From Euleptes europaea (lineage: Eukaryota; Chordata; Lepidosauria; Squamata; Sphaerodactylidae), in assembly GCF_029931775.1 (NCBI RefSeq), contig NC_079331.1:23437720-23501719 (forward strand): DNA of 64,000 nt, in the 5' to 3' direction. The notes under the pieces are model-generated. The model saw only the letters and a program-made list of their open reading frames with translations. It made no database searches and was not told where the DNA came from. The position numbers and the translations under genes were made by a program. Position 1 is the first letter of the stretch; every line of letters begins with the position of its first letter. Below are positions 20,410-31,676 of this stretch, piece by piece.

Positions 20410-23400
20410 CTAAACGTTCTCTTCCATTGGAGAGTGCAGATTATTCAGATGCAAAGTGTAAAAAGCCCACGGTTCCGGAATGTAGATGATGCTGGGATAT
20501 TTCTTCCGGAGGATCTTGTCGTTCCAGAGCCACCCAACCCACAGGGCGATCAAGACCAGCGTGATGATGAAGGAGTAGAAGAGGAAGCGGCCGTTGCTGT
20601 CCAGGATCAGCCCCTTCCGCTGCTGGTGCATCACAAGCGCCATCATGGCGAAGAAGGTGAAAATGAAGAGGATGAAAATCTGTCCTTCGGTTACAAGATA
20701 CCTGCAGCGGGAATGAGCAACAGGGGTCACGGCAGGCATGAGAAGGCATTCCTCTCTTGTTACAACAGCATCCTCCTGAAGAAGCAAAGGAAGCATCTGC
20801 TTGTTAGTTTACAAGGTGGGGCTCAGACAGGTAACAGCAGCTCAATGCTACACAACGTACTTTGGGGTTGTTGTAAGAAGAGGAAGAGTTGGTTTTTATA
20901 CACTGATTTTCTCTACCTTTTTAAAAGGAGACTCAAACTGGCTTACAACTGCCTTCCCTTCCTCTCCCCACAACAGACACCTTGTGAGGCAAGTGGGGCT
21001 GAGAGAGTTCGGAGAGAACTGTGACTAGCCCAAGGTCACCCAGCAGGCTTTGTGTGTGGGAGTTGGGACTCAAACCCAGTTCTCCAGATTAGAGTCCGCT
21101 GCTTTTAACCACTACACCATGCTGCAAAAAACACTTTCTACTGACTCAGCCTAGCCTATAAAATGTTCCCTTACCTTGATATGGCTTATCTGGCCTCCTG
21201 GATCCACGCCACAGTAACATCGTGACTAGACTACTGTAATGGACTGAACATTGGACTTCTCTCTCTGGAAACTTCAACTGGTCCAGAATGCTGCAGCTCA
21301 GCTATTATTGGGAGTTAGATGGAGCATGCATATCACTCCCATTCTGCAGACACTCCAATGCCTGCCCATTTGTTACTGCGCCCAATTTAAGGTATTGGCT
21401 ATCACACACAAAGCCTTTCATGGCTTTGGTCTTATTTGTGAGACCACTTCTCTCCATTATGACAAGTTTGCTCATAGGGTTGCCAACCACCAGGTACTCC
21501 ATACAAATATAAAGGCTCAGTGCTGTAAGGATAATTGGAGCAACCCAAAACAGCACTATAAACAAATTTCTTATGCAAAAAAGTGAATTTTATAGTGAGA
21601 AAGTGCAAGATATATACAAACGAGGATACAACAAGATACAAATGTACAAAAAGCAATCCACAAGATATGACCATAAAGAGGATATCACAGATCCTAATAG
21701 GACAGGTAAGTCAAAATATACGACCCACTTAGGTGTCTTTTTGTAAAGAGTCTCTAGTAAATGCAAAAATTAAGTTCAGTTGTCAAGCAACTAAATGCAA
21801 CAACTAGAAGAAAGCCACAAAGGGACGATGTCAGACGTGTTGTCTAGATCATGACCACGTTTCGCCTATGGCTTCATCAGCGACCTGTATCAGTAAGACA
21901 AGTATCAAAACACTAATAGGTAACGTTTCATAAGGACCACCAATAGTTGTATGTAGGTCTCAAAAGGACACTCTGTCCTTTCACATGTATGAACACTCAT
22001 AAAGTTATGAGGTGCTATGCTCAGGTATAGAGCATAGCATCAGACAAGATATATTCTGCACACACATGGAAGCTTTGGGAATGTTGGCATCCACAACTAT
22101 AAGAAGCCAACAGATTACATAATTGCCTGGTACGGGCTTTCCCCAGTAGAGAAAAACAGTGTCTTACCTTCACTGTTAGGAATGTGGATCACAAGACCAA
22201 GTGCTTGCTTAGAGACAGCCTCGGGCAATATCTATAGGCTATTCTAACGAGATATTGGAGTAGACACCCAATGTGCATTGAATCAACGCAACTGTAACGC
22301 CCCTGACCAGAAGTGATAAGGGTTCTTGCAATCCTTTGTTCATGTGTGTAAATTGTCCTGCTCTCTGGGCAGTTTCCACCCGGTATGTATATTGGGCCTA
22401 ATAAACACACTGCTTTAAACTTTCAACCTCCTACTGTATTATTATGATTGACTACTAATATAACAATACAGGAGCACTTCACCTTCCCCCAAGAAAGATT
22501 TCATGCACAGCTTGTTCTATTGACCCTGCACTTTGGATACATGTACCGTGCCAAATTCTGCATCTCTCATGGAAATCCAAATGCCTGCCGGGGCCCCAAA
22601 ATACTGGCTGCCTTTCCGTTGAGAGCAGCAGCGGCCCTCTCCAAAGCAGTTGCTTTGCTTACCAGTAATAGAGGCTGCTGGGGCCTATCAGGAGCAAGGC
22701 CGCGGCTGGGATTTGGGGCTCTTCTTTCTTAGGAATGAAGCAGCCGGAAAAATAGATACACAGGATGAGGAAGAAGGGGATGTACCTGTCGGAGGGAAAC
22801 AGAGAAGCCGGAGGAGAGGGTCACGTCTCCCTGAGGTTCTTGATGCACCAGACATGTTTCTGCCTATACATCTCTCTCTCTCCTTCAGCTGAGATTTTTC
22901 CAGGACACCCACCCTTTCAGGCATATCTCAAAGCTCAATAACCTTGCTGAAGAGTGCAAGCTTCAACTGGCAAACTGAACAACACAAGTGTCCAACTGGG
23001 GGCCAATTTCAGTGGGGCCAGAGATCCCATGTCTGCCCACTTGGCCGTGTGGCCAGCCTGTGACTGTCAAAGCCCCTAACGCTGGGGCCGAGGAAACCAA
23101 GACACAGATCCAAACCTGCCGCCAAGCTAATCCAATATTTGGTGCCTGGCCCATCCCAAAGCAGCCAAGTGGATCTGCTTTTGAGATCTGGGCTTTTAGC
23201 TCACTGGGGGGTGGGAAGCACTTGGAGTGACTATGAAGGGCTGGAGGGATGGATGCGTCGGGTGCAGCTGCCCTGTATTTATAGAATCATAGAGTTGGAA
23301 GGGTCCATAGAGGCCATCTAGTCCAACCCCACTTAATGCAGGATCAGCCTAGAGCATCCCTGACAAGTGATTGTCCAGCCGCTGCTTAAAGACTGCCACT

Positions 23401-26400
23401 GAGGGGGAGCTCACCACCTCCCTAGGAAGCTGATTCTACTGTTGAACACTGTCGAACAACTCTTACTGTAGAATATTTTTTCCTAATATCCAGCTGGTAC
23501 CTTTCCGCCCACAGTTTAAACCCATTATTGTGAGTCCTATCCTCTGCTGCCAACAGGAACAGCTCCCTGCCCTCCTCTAAAGTGACAGCCCTTCAAATAC
23601 TTATAGAAAGCAAGCATGCCCCCCCCCCAACCTTCTCTCCAGACTGAACATTCCCAGCTCCCTCAGTCTTTCCTCGCAGGGCTTGGTCTCCAGGCCCCTG
23701 ATCATCCTCCTTGCTCTCTTCTGCACCCGCTCCATTCTGTCCACATCCTTTTTGAAGTGGGGCCTTCAGAACTGCACACAATATTTATCTCACTACGGTT
23801 ATCGGTTGCTGACAACCAAGGGAACCAAAGAGCCACTGGCGGCTGACTGCACAGCTCCAAGCCCCACAAGCTTCTGGAGTTACGGGGAAAGGGGACAGAG
23901 TAAGAAACTACATGAAATTGGAGATGAAGAATGGCTTAAGGAAGGGCCCCCCAACATGGTGCCTGTGGGGGCCATGCTGTCCATCAACAACTTTCCTGAT
24001 GCCCGCCAAGTGTTAAGGAGACTGCCCTCCCCCACCCCTCAGGGATCTTTCTCTCTCACACACAGGTTACCTTCTTAAGGGTCTGGTCTGGATAGCCTGG
24101 CCATTTCACTGCCCTTCTGTATCCCTGAGCAAGTGTTATCACCATGGGCCAAGAACTGGAGTGTAGCCTGTCTCTCTGGGCCAAACTCCACCTGGTACCA
24201 GGCATAAATGCCACAGTGCTCTCTAGGGAATGCCCACTCCTGACACAGAGATTCATTGGCACTGCCCATCTTTGTTCGATACCAAAGGATCCCTGTTTTT
24301 CGCTTGCCCTCAGCAGCTATCCGGGGGAGGGGGGAGCACCTCGTAAGCAGCCCCATGAACTCATGAAGCTGCCTTACCCAGAATCAGACCCTCAGTCCAT
24401 CAAAGTCAGTATTCTCAGACCAGCAGCGGCTCTCCAGGGTCTCAGGCAGAGGTCTTTCACATCACCAACTTGCCTGGTCCCTTTAACTGGAGATGCCAGG
24501 GACTGAACCTGGGACCTTCTGCATACCAAGCAGAGGCTCTACCACTGAGCCATGGCCCCTCCCCAACCCCAGCTGGCTATTGGAAGCATTTGGGTGACAT
24601 GTTTGAGACAGGAGTCGGCCAGCCCTTCCATTAGCACAAAGCATAAACACAACCACATGCGGCAGTTTCTTTGGTACTGGTAACTGAGGCAAGCAAAGTC
24701 CCACCCCCAAAGCGAAGGGGTTGGCTTTAAAGGGCACTCCCACAGAAGAATCAACAGGGGAAAAGGAGTTTGCAGAATTGTTTCTTAAATTATAAAGTCT
24801 ATGGTAGGGAGCAATGGAAAAAACGTCAACGGGGAGGTGAAGCCTGAAAACAGCACGAAGTTCCAGCAGAGCTGGGGCCTGAGGCAGAGTCCACCCCCAC
24901 CCCCGGCCATTTGCTCCATCCCTTTGCCAAAGGACTGCATGGTCGTCTCCAAGTTGCGTGTCCCTGCCCATGTGCATGTCTTTGCAAACATGGGCTGGCC
25001 CCCCTTGCTGAAATGCTGAATGTGAAATAGCCCTGTGCCCTCTAAAAAAAAAGCAGTAGCAGCAGCGTGACTTCCGCGCCATGCTTACCACATCGAATGA
25101 CCCAGATATTCATCATAGTAGTACAGCAGTTCGAAGGAATCAATCTGGAAAGGAACGAAATGGGGGTGTCAGGGCAGGGAGGGGCCGGCAGAGAAACAAC
25201 CCCGAGAGGTCAGAGCGGCGGGGCCTCCCGTTACCAGCGTCTCCGGCTTGAGGTTCTTGATGATGGGGTTCTCTCGGACCGACAGGTGGAGCTGATAGCC
25301 GCTGAAGATCAGCCGGTGATTGACAGAATCGCCCACCAGGTGAATGCTGGCTCCCATGACGAAGGTGATGATGCTGATGTACACCATGGAGCGGGGGAGG
25401 GTCTTGGGGGAACGTTCGATGAGCTGCAAGGGAAAGCTGAGCTTAATGGTCCAGAAGGAAAACTGAGGGGCCCCCCTCCAGGATATGCCCTGCTCTGAAT
25501 TTGTTCTTGGAATAAATCAAGTGCCTCAGATTACTCCTTCACCTTGGGAGCTGGACTCTCTCTGACCAAGGTGCTTGGAGGCCAGACCATTCTTCCCCTC
25601 CCCTGAAAGCTCCTGTTTTGCTCAGTGTGGCTGGTCCCTTCCTGAACAACTTATTCCAAATGCAGCCGGGCCCATGCCTAACGCCCAACACAAGGCACAG
25701 CCCTTAAGACAGTTAATTAACTACAATATTTCCACCCTGCCTTTCCTCCTGACTCAAGGGCAGGGCGCCTGCTTTACATGCAGAAGGTGCCCGGTTCTGT
25801 CTCCTGGTTTGACAGAAGATGGCCTTGTGTATGCACAACAGAAATCCAGAGATGGTCAGGGTTTGTAGTAGAGATCTGACTACTCAGAAAGTCCCAGTGC
25901 TCTTTGCATATAATTAATCTCAGTGGTTTGCTCACTTTATTTATTTAAAACATTTTTATGCCACCTTTTCAGCCAACCAGGGTCCCCAACTGAAACCGCC
26001 TCTTCCTTCCCCCTCCATGCCTGTGGCTAATCTAATGGCTCTTTGGGTGTCAAATCAATTCGCTAGCCAGGAAGATTCAAAGTGAGATTTGTCAGAGGCA
26101 ACTAACGCAGTGGTGGTCCCTTCTAGCTTTTTTTTGGGGGGGGGGGTTGCCTGGAAGAATCTCTGTGGCACCTCGGTGTTCGATACAGACTCCAGTGCAG
26201 CTCCAAAATATGGAATTACCAAAGAGAATCCATTTCAGGGAACTATGGGACAGGCTTCGCCAGCCAATGATATCAGGCAGCACACAGAGCAGAGATTTGT
26301 TGCACGTTCTGTTAATCTCGCTAAAGTTGGTATGACTCTGTGAAGCCAGACAATCCATCTTAGAACCACTTTGCCTCTGTGGCGTCAATTTTTGTCTCCT

Positions 26401-29400
26401 CAGCTAAAGCAACTTTCCATCCACTGGCCAAGCCTGTTCTCACAACACCAGGTGCCCTGATTAGTGAATGGGCTGGCTTCAAGGTCTTCTCACACCATCT
26501 TTAATTAAGTCATGAGAAACATCTGTGGAGATGAGATGGGGGGGCCCTCCTCCTTTTCCCTTGTGAGCTTCACGCCAGTCTGAACTGGTCCTGGGCTCCT
26601 GGAGAGGTTCTACCTAAGAACCCCTGTGACTGGGAGCTAAGGGTCACCTGCTCCTGGCCTGATTTTTCCATAAGTTTCAGCAACCAGAAGTTAAGTCATT
26701 CCTTCTTCAACTATTTTTGCTGCATGTTACTATGTTGCTTTGAGCCCTGCTTTGCTTATCAGACCCCAGGCCTTAAGAGCCAGCTTTTACTATGTGACAT
26801 CTTTAAGTAAGTTAGCTAGCTAAACTTTGTTCTTTTATCGTTACATACTGCGGACCTTGTAATTTGTATTTTATCTCTTTTTTGCCTGTTTTCTATTAAT
26901 AAAGCTTTTAAAGCTATTATTGGCGATCGAACCTACAACCGCTCAGTCACGATACAAGAAAAGAAACAGGAGCTCTGTTTCTACAGACTCATCATGACCC
27001 GGGAAGGAAAAGTTATTGGCCAAAGGGATTGCGGGAATTAGGCCTGCCAGCCTGCTGCTCAGCTCTGGGGCTTACCCCTCCAACAGGGCCTTCCAAAAAC
27101 TTTTACCTTCAGGAGAAGAAAGGGAGTGATGACGTTGTAAGCCATGTGCAAATAATCTCCGGCGCTGGGCTTATTCAGTGGGAACCATTCTAGCGGAAGC
27201 AGGATCTGAAAGAAGGAAGGAAGAGAGGAGGGATGCAACCATCTGCAACCCATAACCAATAGGGAACTCTTTCGAGGGAACCACCCTAGTACAATCCTAA
27301 GAACGCTTTCCTGGAAGTAAGCCACAATGAATAGACCTGAGGGGGATTCTAAGGAGACCTGCTCAGGAAATTATCTGGAGTACTTTGATTTGACTTCTGG
27401 AGTCTGGGAATCACAGTGGTATTTTTAAAATTAAGAACAAGGAGATTTCCAGCCACGACAGACTCCCCCACGGAAGCAAACTCCCCCACCCCAGTTTTGC
27501 GCTACAAACAGCTCCCCACATTTGTATTAACCAGCAGAAAGGTGTTTGGGGGTGGGGGGCACGGAACAATACCAGGACATGGGTCAACAGGAGTTAGTGC
27601 TGGAGGGTAGCAATCTGCTATCTTGGCACTCAAATTTGCGACAGCTTTTTTTACTGTCATTTTCAAAGAAATAAAACCCATGACAGTAACTGATACTCTA
27701 CAAAACTAGAAAACCAACTCTTCTGAAAGTTACTACGGTACTTTTGAATCTTACATAGTAGTATCAGGTACTACTTGCATGTCTTTTGACCCTGTGGTTT
27801 ACATTTTCTTCCTCCATGAATGTGCTTGTGATGGGAACATTGCAAATTAGTGGAGTGACTGCATTCGCGCTTTCCCAATTCACAAATTATGCAGTCGAGT
27901 TTTCCGCATTTGGGGGAATCAAAGGGGTCAGCATCTTGCACCTTCTTAGGTAGAGATGCTTCCCTTGATCATGATCAATCACTCAAGAAAAGAGTTTCTA
28001 CTCATTATCAGTAGCGATTTGGACCCCTTGGGGCTAAAATTTGTAATTTTCCCATCACGTGTGCGCATCGTGTGCACACAGACCTCTGTCACCTGCAGAT
28101 CTACCACATGTCTCTGATCAAGCGAGCTATAGTCCACCAAAGCTGTGATAAAAAATGTTTGTCTTGCCGTTAAGAGGTTTTGCCACAACAGACAAACCTG
28201 GCCGGTGGCTGCCATTCTGGAATTTAATATCTGACAAATATTTCTTAATTTGGGAACATCCAATATTACAGCCAGGCCACCCGGCACAGAATTCAGATTC
28301 CTCCATCCCACACCATGCTCAATTTCATCCATCTCTGTTCCTCCGCCTCCCATTCACACCAGATGGCAACAAAACTCGCCATTGGTGCGCTCACCATGGC
28401 GATTGGGCGGCCAAAGTCCAGCAACCAATTCTGCAGAGTGAAGTAAAACCACAAGTCGAAATGGAACGGGGGATTCCTGAAGGCCTCCTCCTCTTTGGCC
28501 GATCCATGTCTGCTTAAAGGGAAACGGAGAGGAGCAACAGGTATTGCACTAACAGTAAGATTTAATTTAAAAAACCCCAACAGGCCCTCCACCAAAGGAA
28601 AGATTTGGGCATTTGACCCACAGCAGTAGCCTAAGAGAATAACTTCTAGGAGTGGAAGTGCACACAGCAAACTTGAAGCAAAATCAAATAGGAGTCCAGC
28701 GGCACCTCAGAGACTAACCAAATGAATCCCATGATAAGCTTTTGTGATGAAGAGCACTCTGGATTGGGAAAATTTCTGCTGGAATGAATGAATTTATTTT
28801 TACAGCATTAGCCAGAACACCACAGCCAGCTGGAATAAATTTTGTTCTTCTTCAAGGTGCTGCCAGTAAAGGTGCCATTGCGATAATTCACAGTGGGTAG
28901 CCGTGTTAAGTCTGTCTGCAGTAGTAGAAAAGTAGTAGAAAAGGGCAAGAGTCCAGTAGCACCTTAAAGACTAACAAAAATATTTTCTGGTAGGGTATGA
29001 GCTTTTGTGAGCCACAGCTCACTTCTTCAGATCATTGAGTCACAGCTGACTCATGGTGACCCCATGAAAAACCTCAAGAGGTTTTCAAGGCACAAGGAGA
29101 AGCAGAGGGGGCTTGCCACTGCCTTCCTCTGCACAGCAGCCCCCATTTTCCTTGGTGGTCTCCCATGCAAGCACCAACCCTGCATAGCTTCCAGGCAAGA
29201 CAGGGCTATTCTAGACTTGTGCACGGAGCTGCTGGACTCTGGTCTTTTCCACAGGGAAAAGCTGCCCGCTGGTGACCGAGGAGACTCTGGCCCAGAAAAC
29301 AGAGGGGGGCCCCCCATGACCCGGAGCATCTTTGCCGGGGCTGCCTTGGAGGAGAGACCCCAGGTGGGTCCCCTCTTTGGAGAACTTTCAGGGAAGGGGC

Positions 29401-30190
29401 AGAAGCACTCCTGCCAGGCGGGTGGTGCGCACCTTCCCTTTGCACGAGGGACCCCTGCCAAGCGGAAGCTGGGGAGACCCAAAACAGGAGCTAGGGATGA
29501 TAGATCAAATCAAGCCTGAACTGACCCTAGAAGCTAAAATGACTAAACTGAGGCTGTCGTATTTTGGTCACGTCATGAGACGACAAGGGTCACTGGAAAA
29601 GACAACCGTGCTAGGAAAAGTTGAGGGCGGCAGGAAAAGAGGCAGACCCAACAAGAGATGGATTGACTCAATAAAGGAAGCCACAGCCCTCAATTTGCAA
29701 GATCTGAGCAAGGCTGTCAAAGAGGACATTTTGGAGGACTTTCATTCATAGGGTCGCCATGAGTCGGAAGCGACTTGACGGCACTTAACACACACAGGGA
29801 TGCCAGCCTCCAGGTGGGACCTGGGGATCCCCTGGAATTGCCCCTCATCTCCAGACTACAGAGATCAGTTCCCCTGCAGAAAATGGATCCTTCGGAGGGA
29901 GGGCTCCAGGGCCCGGCGCCCCACCGACGGCCCTCCGCTCCCCAGGCTCCATCCCCAAATCCCCAGGCGTTTCCCAACCGGGACCCGGCGACCCCACGCG
30001 AAACGCGCCAGGCCAGCCCCGTCCAGGAGCTTCGGCGGCAGGCACGCCCGCCCCAATTCCGCCTTGCCAACCTCCCGGGCTTCCAAGCCGATCCGCAGGT
30101 GACCGTCCCCCTGCAGGGGAGGGATGCTCACCTGCCCGGCGAGGCGCCCAGGGCCGCCGCCGCCGCGCGCCTCCGCACCGCAGCCTGCAT
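20410..30190 (-). CDS. CLN6: CLN6, ER membrane protein (complete, 310 aa)
   Basis: Coding exons in transcript order: 30190-30132, 28509-28395, 27205-27107, 25423-25235, 25144-25089, 22785-22663, 20701-20410. All have GT/AG junctions in phase and sum to 933 bases, 310 aa plus stop (human 311, as I recall). Landmarks: [86 protein letters not shown], then [18 protein letters not shown] and EPWAFYTLH. It is a polytopic ER protein with about seven hydrophobic segments. The human gene is mutated in a neuronal ceroid lipofuscinosis, and the protein works with CLN8 to load lysosomal enzymes for ER exit. The start MQAAVRRR was chosen over an upstream in-frame ATG (30334) because it gives the family's length and a basic N-terminus like human. 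The C-terminal end after FYTLH ([12 protein letters not shown]) is longer than, and unlike, mammalian VSSRH. Confidence 0.95.
20880..21125 (-). mobile_element. tRNA-derived SINE, family B
   Basis: The complement of family B, from 'gaagagttggtttttataca' (tail side) to 'ttttaaccactacaccatgc' (head). The B-box complement 'gggactcaaacccagttctc' is near 21070. It lies in the last CLN6 intron. Confidence 0.78.
21165..21475 (+). mobile_element. L2/CR1-group LINE reverse transcriptase fragment
   Basis: Translated frames give LDYCNGLN, then [35 protein letters not shown] and [14 protein letters not shown]. This is the typical C-terminal reverse-transcriptase region of L2/CR1-group elements ([33 protein letters not shown]). 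The reading crosses frames, so it is a decayed fragment. Confidence 0.75.
21476..22030. other. Unassigned repeat-like stretch in CLN6 intron
   Basis: It starts 'agggttgccaaccaccaggt' and is AT-rich. It contains 'gaccacgtttcgcctatggc' followed by 'ttcatcagcgacctgtatca', wording I associate with the conserved end of a repeat but cannot name. No coding frame. Confidence 0.35.
22100..22471 (+). mobile_element. Solo LTR-like sequence (fossil), family shared with 31130-31676
   Basis: The 3' part (from about 22325) holds 'gtaaattgtcctgctctctg', 'gtatattgggcctaataaac' (AATAAA) and 'aacctcctactgtattatta', ending 'taacaataca'. It matches the LTR-like sequence ending at 31676. Both carry an AATAAA about 70-80 bases before a CA end, the layout of a retroviral or LTR-retrotransposon R/U5. 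No internal coding region adjoins it. The left boundary is uncertain. Confidence 0.5.
23281..23815 (-). mobile_element. CR1 LINE 3' region
   Basis: The + strand shows 'agaatcatagagttggaagg', 'atctagtccaaccccactta', 'cagccgctgcttaaagactg', 'gagctcaccacctccctagg' and 'gtttaaacccattattgtga', continuing to 'cctttttgaagtggggcctt'. This is the complement of the conserved amniote CR1 3' region. Confidence 0.85.
24352..24565 (-). mobile_element. tRNA-derived SINE, family A
   Basis: Nearly full-length complement: tail 'aactcatgaagctgccttac', body 'ggctctccagggtctcaggc' and 'cctttaactggagatgccag', head 'ggctctaccactgagccatg'. It lies in a CLN6 intron. Confidence 0.82.
26480..26960 (+). mobile_element. 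Possible solo LTR (fossil), tentative
   Basis: Promoter- and terminator-like content without coding: 'ttttctattaataaagcttt' (AATAAA), then within about 40 bases 'cgatcgaacctacaaccgct' and 'acaagaaaagaaacagg'. The layout suggests an LTR end. I see no second copy or target-site repeat in the window, so this is weak. Confidence 0.25.
27206..28394. other. CLN6: CLN6 intron, no gene seen
   Basis: Between the second and third coding exons in transcript order. I see no recognisable exon or transposon core, only GA-rich and low-complexity stretches near the acceptor at 27206. Confidence 0.5.
29035..29215 (-). mobile_element. 5S rRNA-derived SINE
   Basis: The complement of the 5S-SINE: tail side 'gagtcacagctgactcatgg' and 'gaggttttcaaggcacaagg', body 'tccttggtggtctcccatgc' and 'ccctgcatagcttccaggca'. 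It lies in CLN6 intron 1. Confidence 0.7.
29497..29799 (+). mobile_element. BovB/RTE-type LINE 3' end
   Basis: The frame at +1 reads [37 protein letters not shown] and [20 protein letters not shown], the C-terminal ORF2 signature of RTE-BovB. The 3' end reads 'gggtcgccatgagtcggaag', 'cgacttgacggcacttaaca' and a short CA repeat. It is 5'-truncated. A second copy lies inverted at 52031-52990. Confidence 0.85.
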
Positions 30191-30315
30191 GAGCCTCTCG
30201 GCGGCCGCCCGCTCCTGCGCTCCGGCGCCGCTCCGCCTCCTTTGCAGGAGCCGCCTGCGGACCCGGGGCGGGGAGGAGGGGCCCTGCCTGGGGAAACCGC
30301 AGCTGGAGGGTGGAG
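29890..30315 (-). promoter_or_regulatory. CLN6: CpG-rich CLN6 first exon and promoter region
   Basis: Dense in CG dinucleotides and GC boxes (ggggcgggg near 30266). It covers the CLN6 start codon (30190-30188), 5'UTR and the start of intron 1. The transcription start cannot be fixed from sequence alone. The upstream edge coincides with one arm of an inverted duplication (30254-30315). Confidence 0.6.
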
Positions 30316-30862
30316 CCCCCCCCCCCAGCAGCAATGGTAAATGTCAAGAAGATCACATTTGCATTTCTGGCAATTCAGTTACTGATGATTATATTGCTTT
30401 TGCACAACAATTAAGGTCTGGTGTTTATTTCAAGACATTGCATTTAAAATATTTTTCAGGGCATGTTACATACTACTTATTAAAAGCCAAATCATGCTAT
30501 ATAACCTTCACTCATATCAGATTCAAATACCTTTATAGCATATTTTGTTTCCAAAGAAAGTATTTTTTTCTACTGTATTTGTACTTCATCTGTTTGTGCT
30601 AGACTAAAGAAGATACTTAAACCACATCCACTTCACCTACCACTGTAAAACAATCTGCTCTCACAGCATTAAAAGTTACATCATATCTATAAAAGAAAAT
30701 TGTAAACAATTGTAAACAAAATTGTAAACAATGTCCATCAGTGGCTCTTAGGAAGAATGTCAATAAATTCAAAGTTTTCATCAATGGGCACTGTAATCTG
30801 CTCCATCCTCCAGCTGCGGTTTCCCCAGGCAGGGCCCCTCCTCCCCGCCCGAGGTCCGCAGG
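30254..30862. repeat. Inverted duplication of CLN6 upstream sequence
   Basis: The 62-base left arm at 30254-30315 reappears as its complement at 30800-30862 with about three differences. Both contain 'ggaggaggggccctgcctgg' and 'ggaaaccgcagctgga'. The 484-base spacer is AT-rich and contains a tandem 'attgtaaaca' repeat near 30700-30730. A CpG-rich stretch (30863-30950) lies beyond the right arm. Confidence 0.75.
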
Positions 30863-31129
30863 TGTGCGCGGCAGGGCCGAGCTCCACCTGGGCATCGCTT
30901 TGCTGGCCCGCACCGAGCGCCTATCTGGAGCCTGGCTTCTGCCTGTTGGGGCTGGGGGGGGGGGGCAGGGGATAGCTCTCCTACCCCAGGAGTGGAATGC
31001 CTGAAATCATTATATGCTATGGGAAATGTATTGGAAATGTATTCTTTGATTTGAAATATATTCTTTGTACTCAATAAAGAATATCTGCACTCATGGACAT
31101 GCCGCACTCAGCATATTAGAGGGGGCTTG

Positions 31130-31676
31130 TATAGTGACACCAAGCACTTGCATAGCTGACAGGCCTCAAGAGGCCCACTGTTGCTCCTTAGTTAGAAGCT
31201 AATTACAGAATCCATAGATGGCTTTAGTATGCTTGCATAAGCTGGTTTTCCAGAGATAAGAACCAGCTAGGAACCCTCTTAGTTAGCCTTGGCAGCTGCC
31301 AGGGTCCAAGATAAGAAGAACTGCAGTAATTTAGGATCAAATAGAGAAGCACCTGGGAATATGGGTCTTCACTGCTCATTAGTGAGAATGAGATCACCAT
31401 TTCTATGTAACGCCTCCAAATCTCTAATAGGGTATTCAAATCCTTAAATATCTATTATTGGTTCTATGTATTGACGCCATGTATTTCGTCTTTTGTAACT
31501 CCCATTACCAAAGATTATATCCGTGCTTGCACTCCTTTGATGTTTGTGTGAATTGTCCTGCGCATTTGGGCAATTTTCACCCGGTGTGTATATTGGGCCT
31601 AATAAACAAACTGCTTTGAACTATCAACCTCCTACTGTGTTATTGTCATTGGGCATTGATACAATAATACAGGCAT
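31130..31676 (+). mobile_element. Solo LTR-like sequence (fossil)
   Basis: It may start TG at about 31129 ('tgtatagtgacaccaagcac') and ends 'gatacaataataca'. Near the end it has 'gtatattgggcctaataaac' (AATAAA) and 'caacctcctactgtgttatt', shared with the copy ending at 22471. No coding region adjoins it, so it looks like a solo LTR of an endogenous retrovirus or relative. It is moderately old, as the two copies differ clearly. Confidence 0.5.

Noticed and set aside
30188-30334. Upstream in-frame ATG (30334) as the CLN6 start
   Set aside because: It would add about 48 residues of low-complexity Gly/Pro/Arg sequence. The ATG at 30190 gives the family's normal length and N-terminal character.
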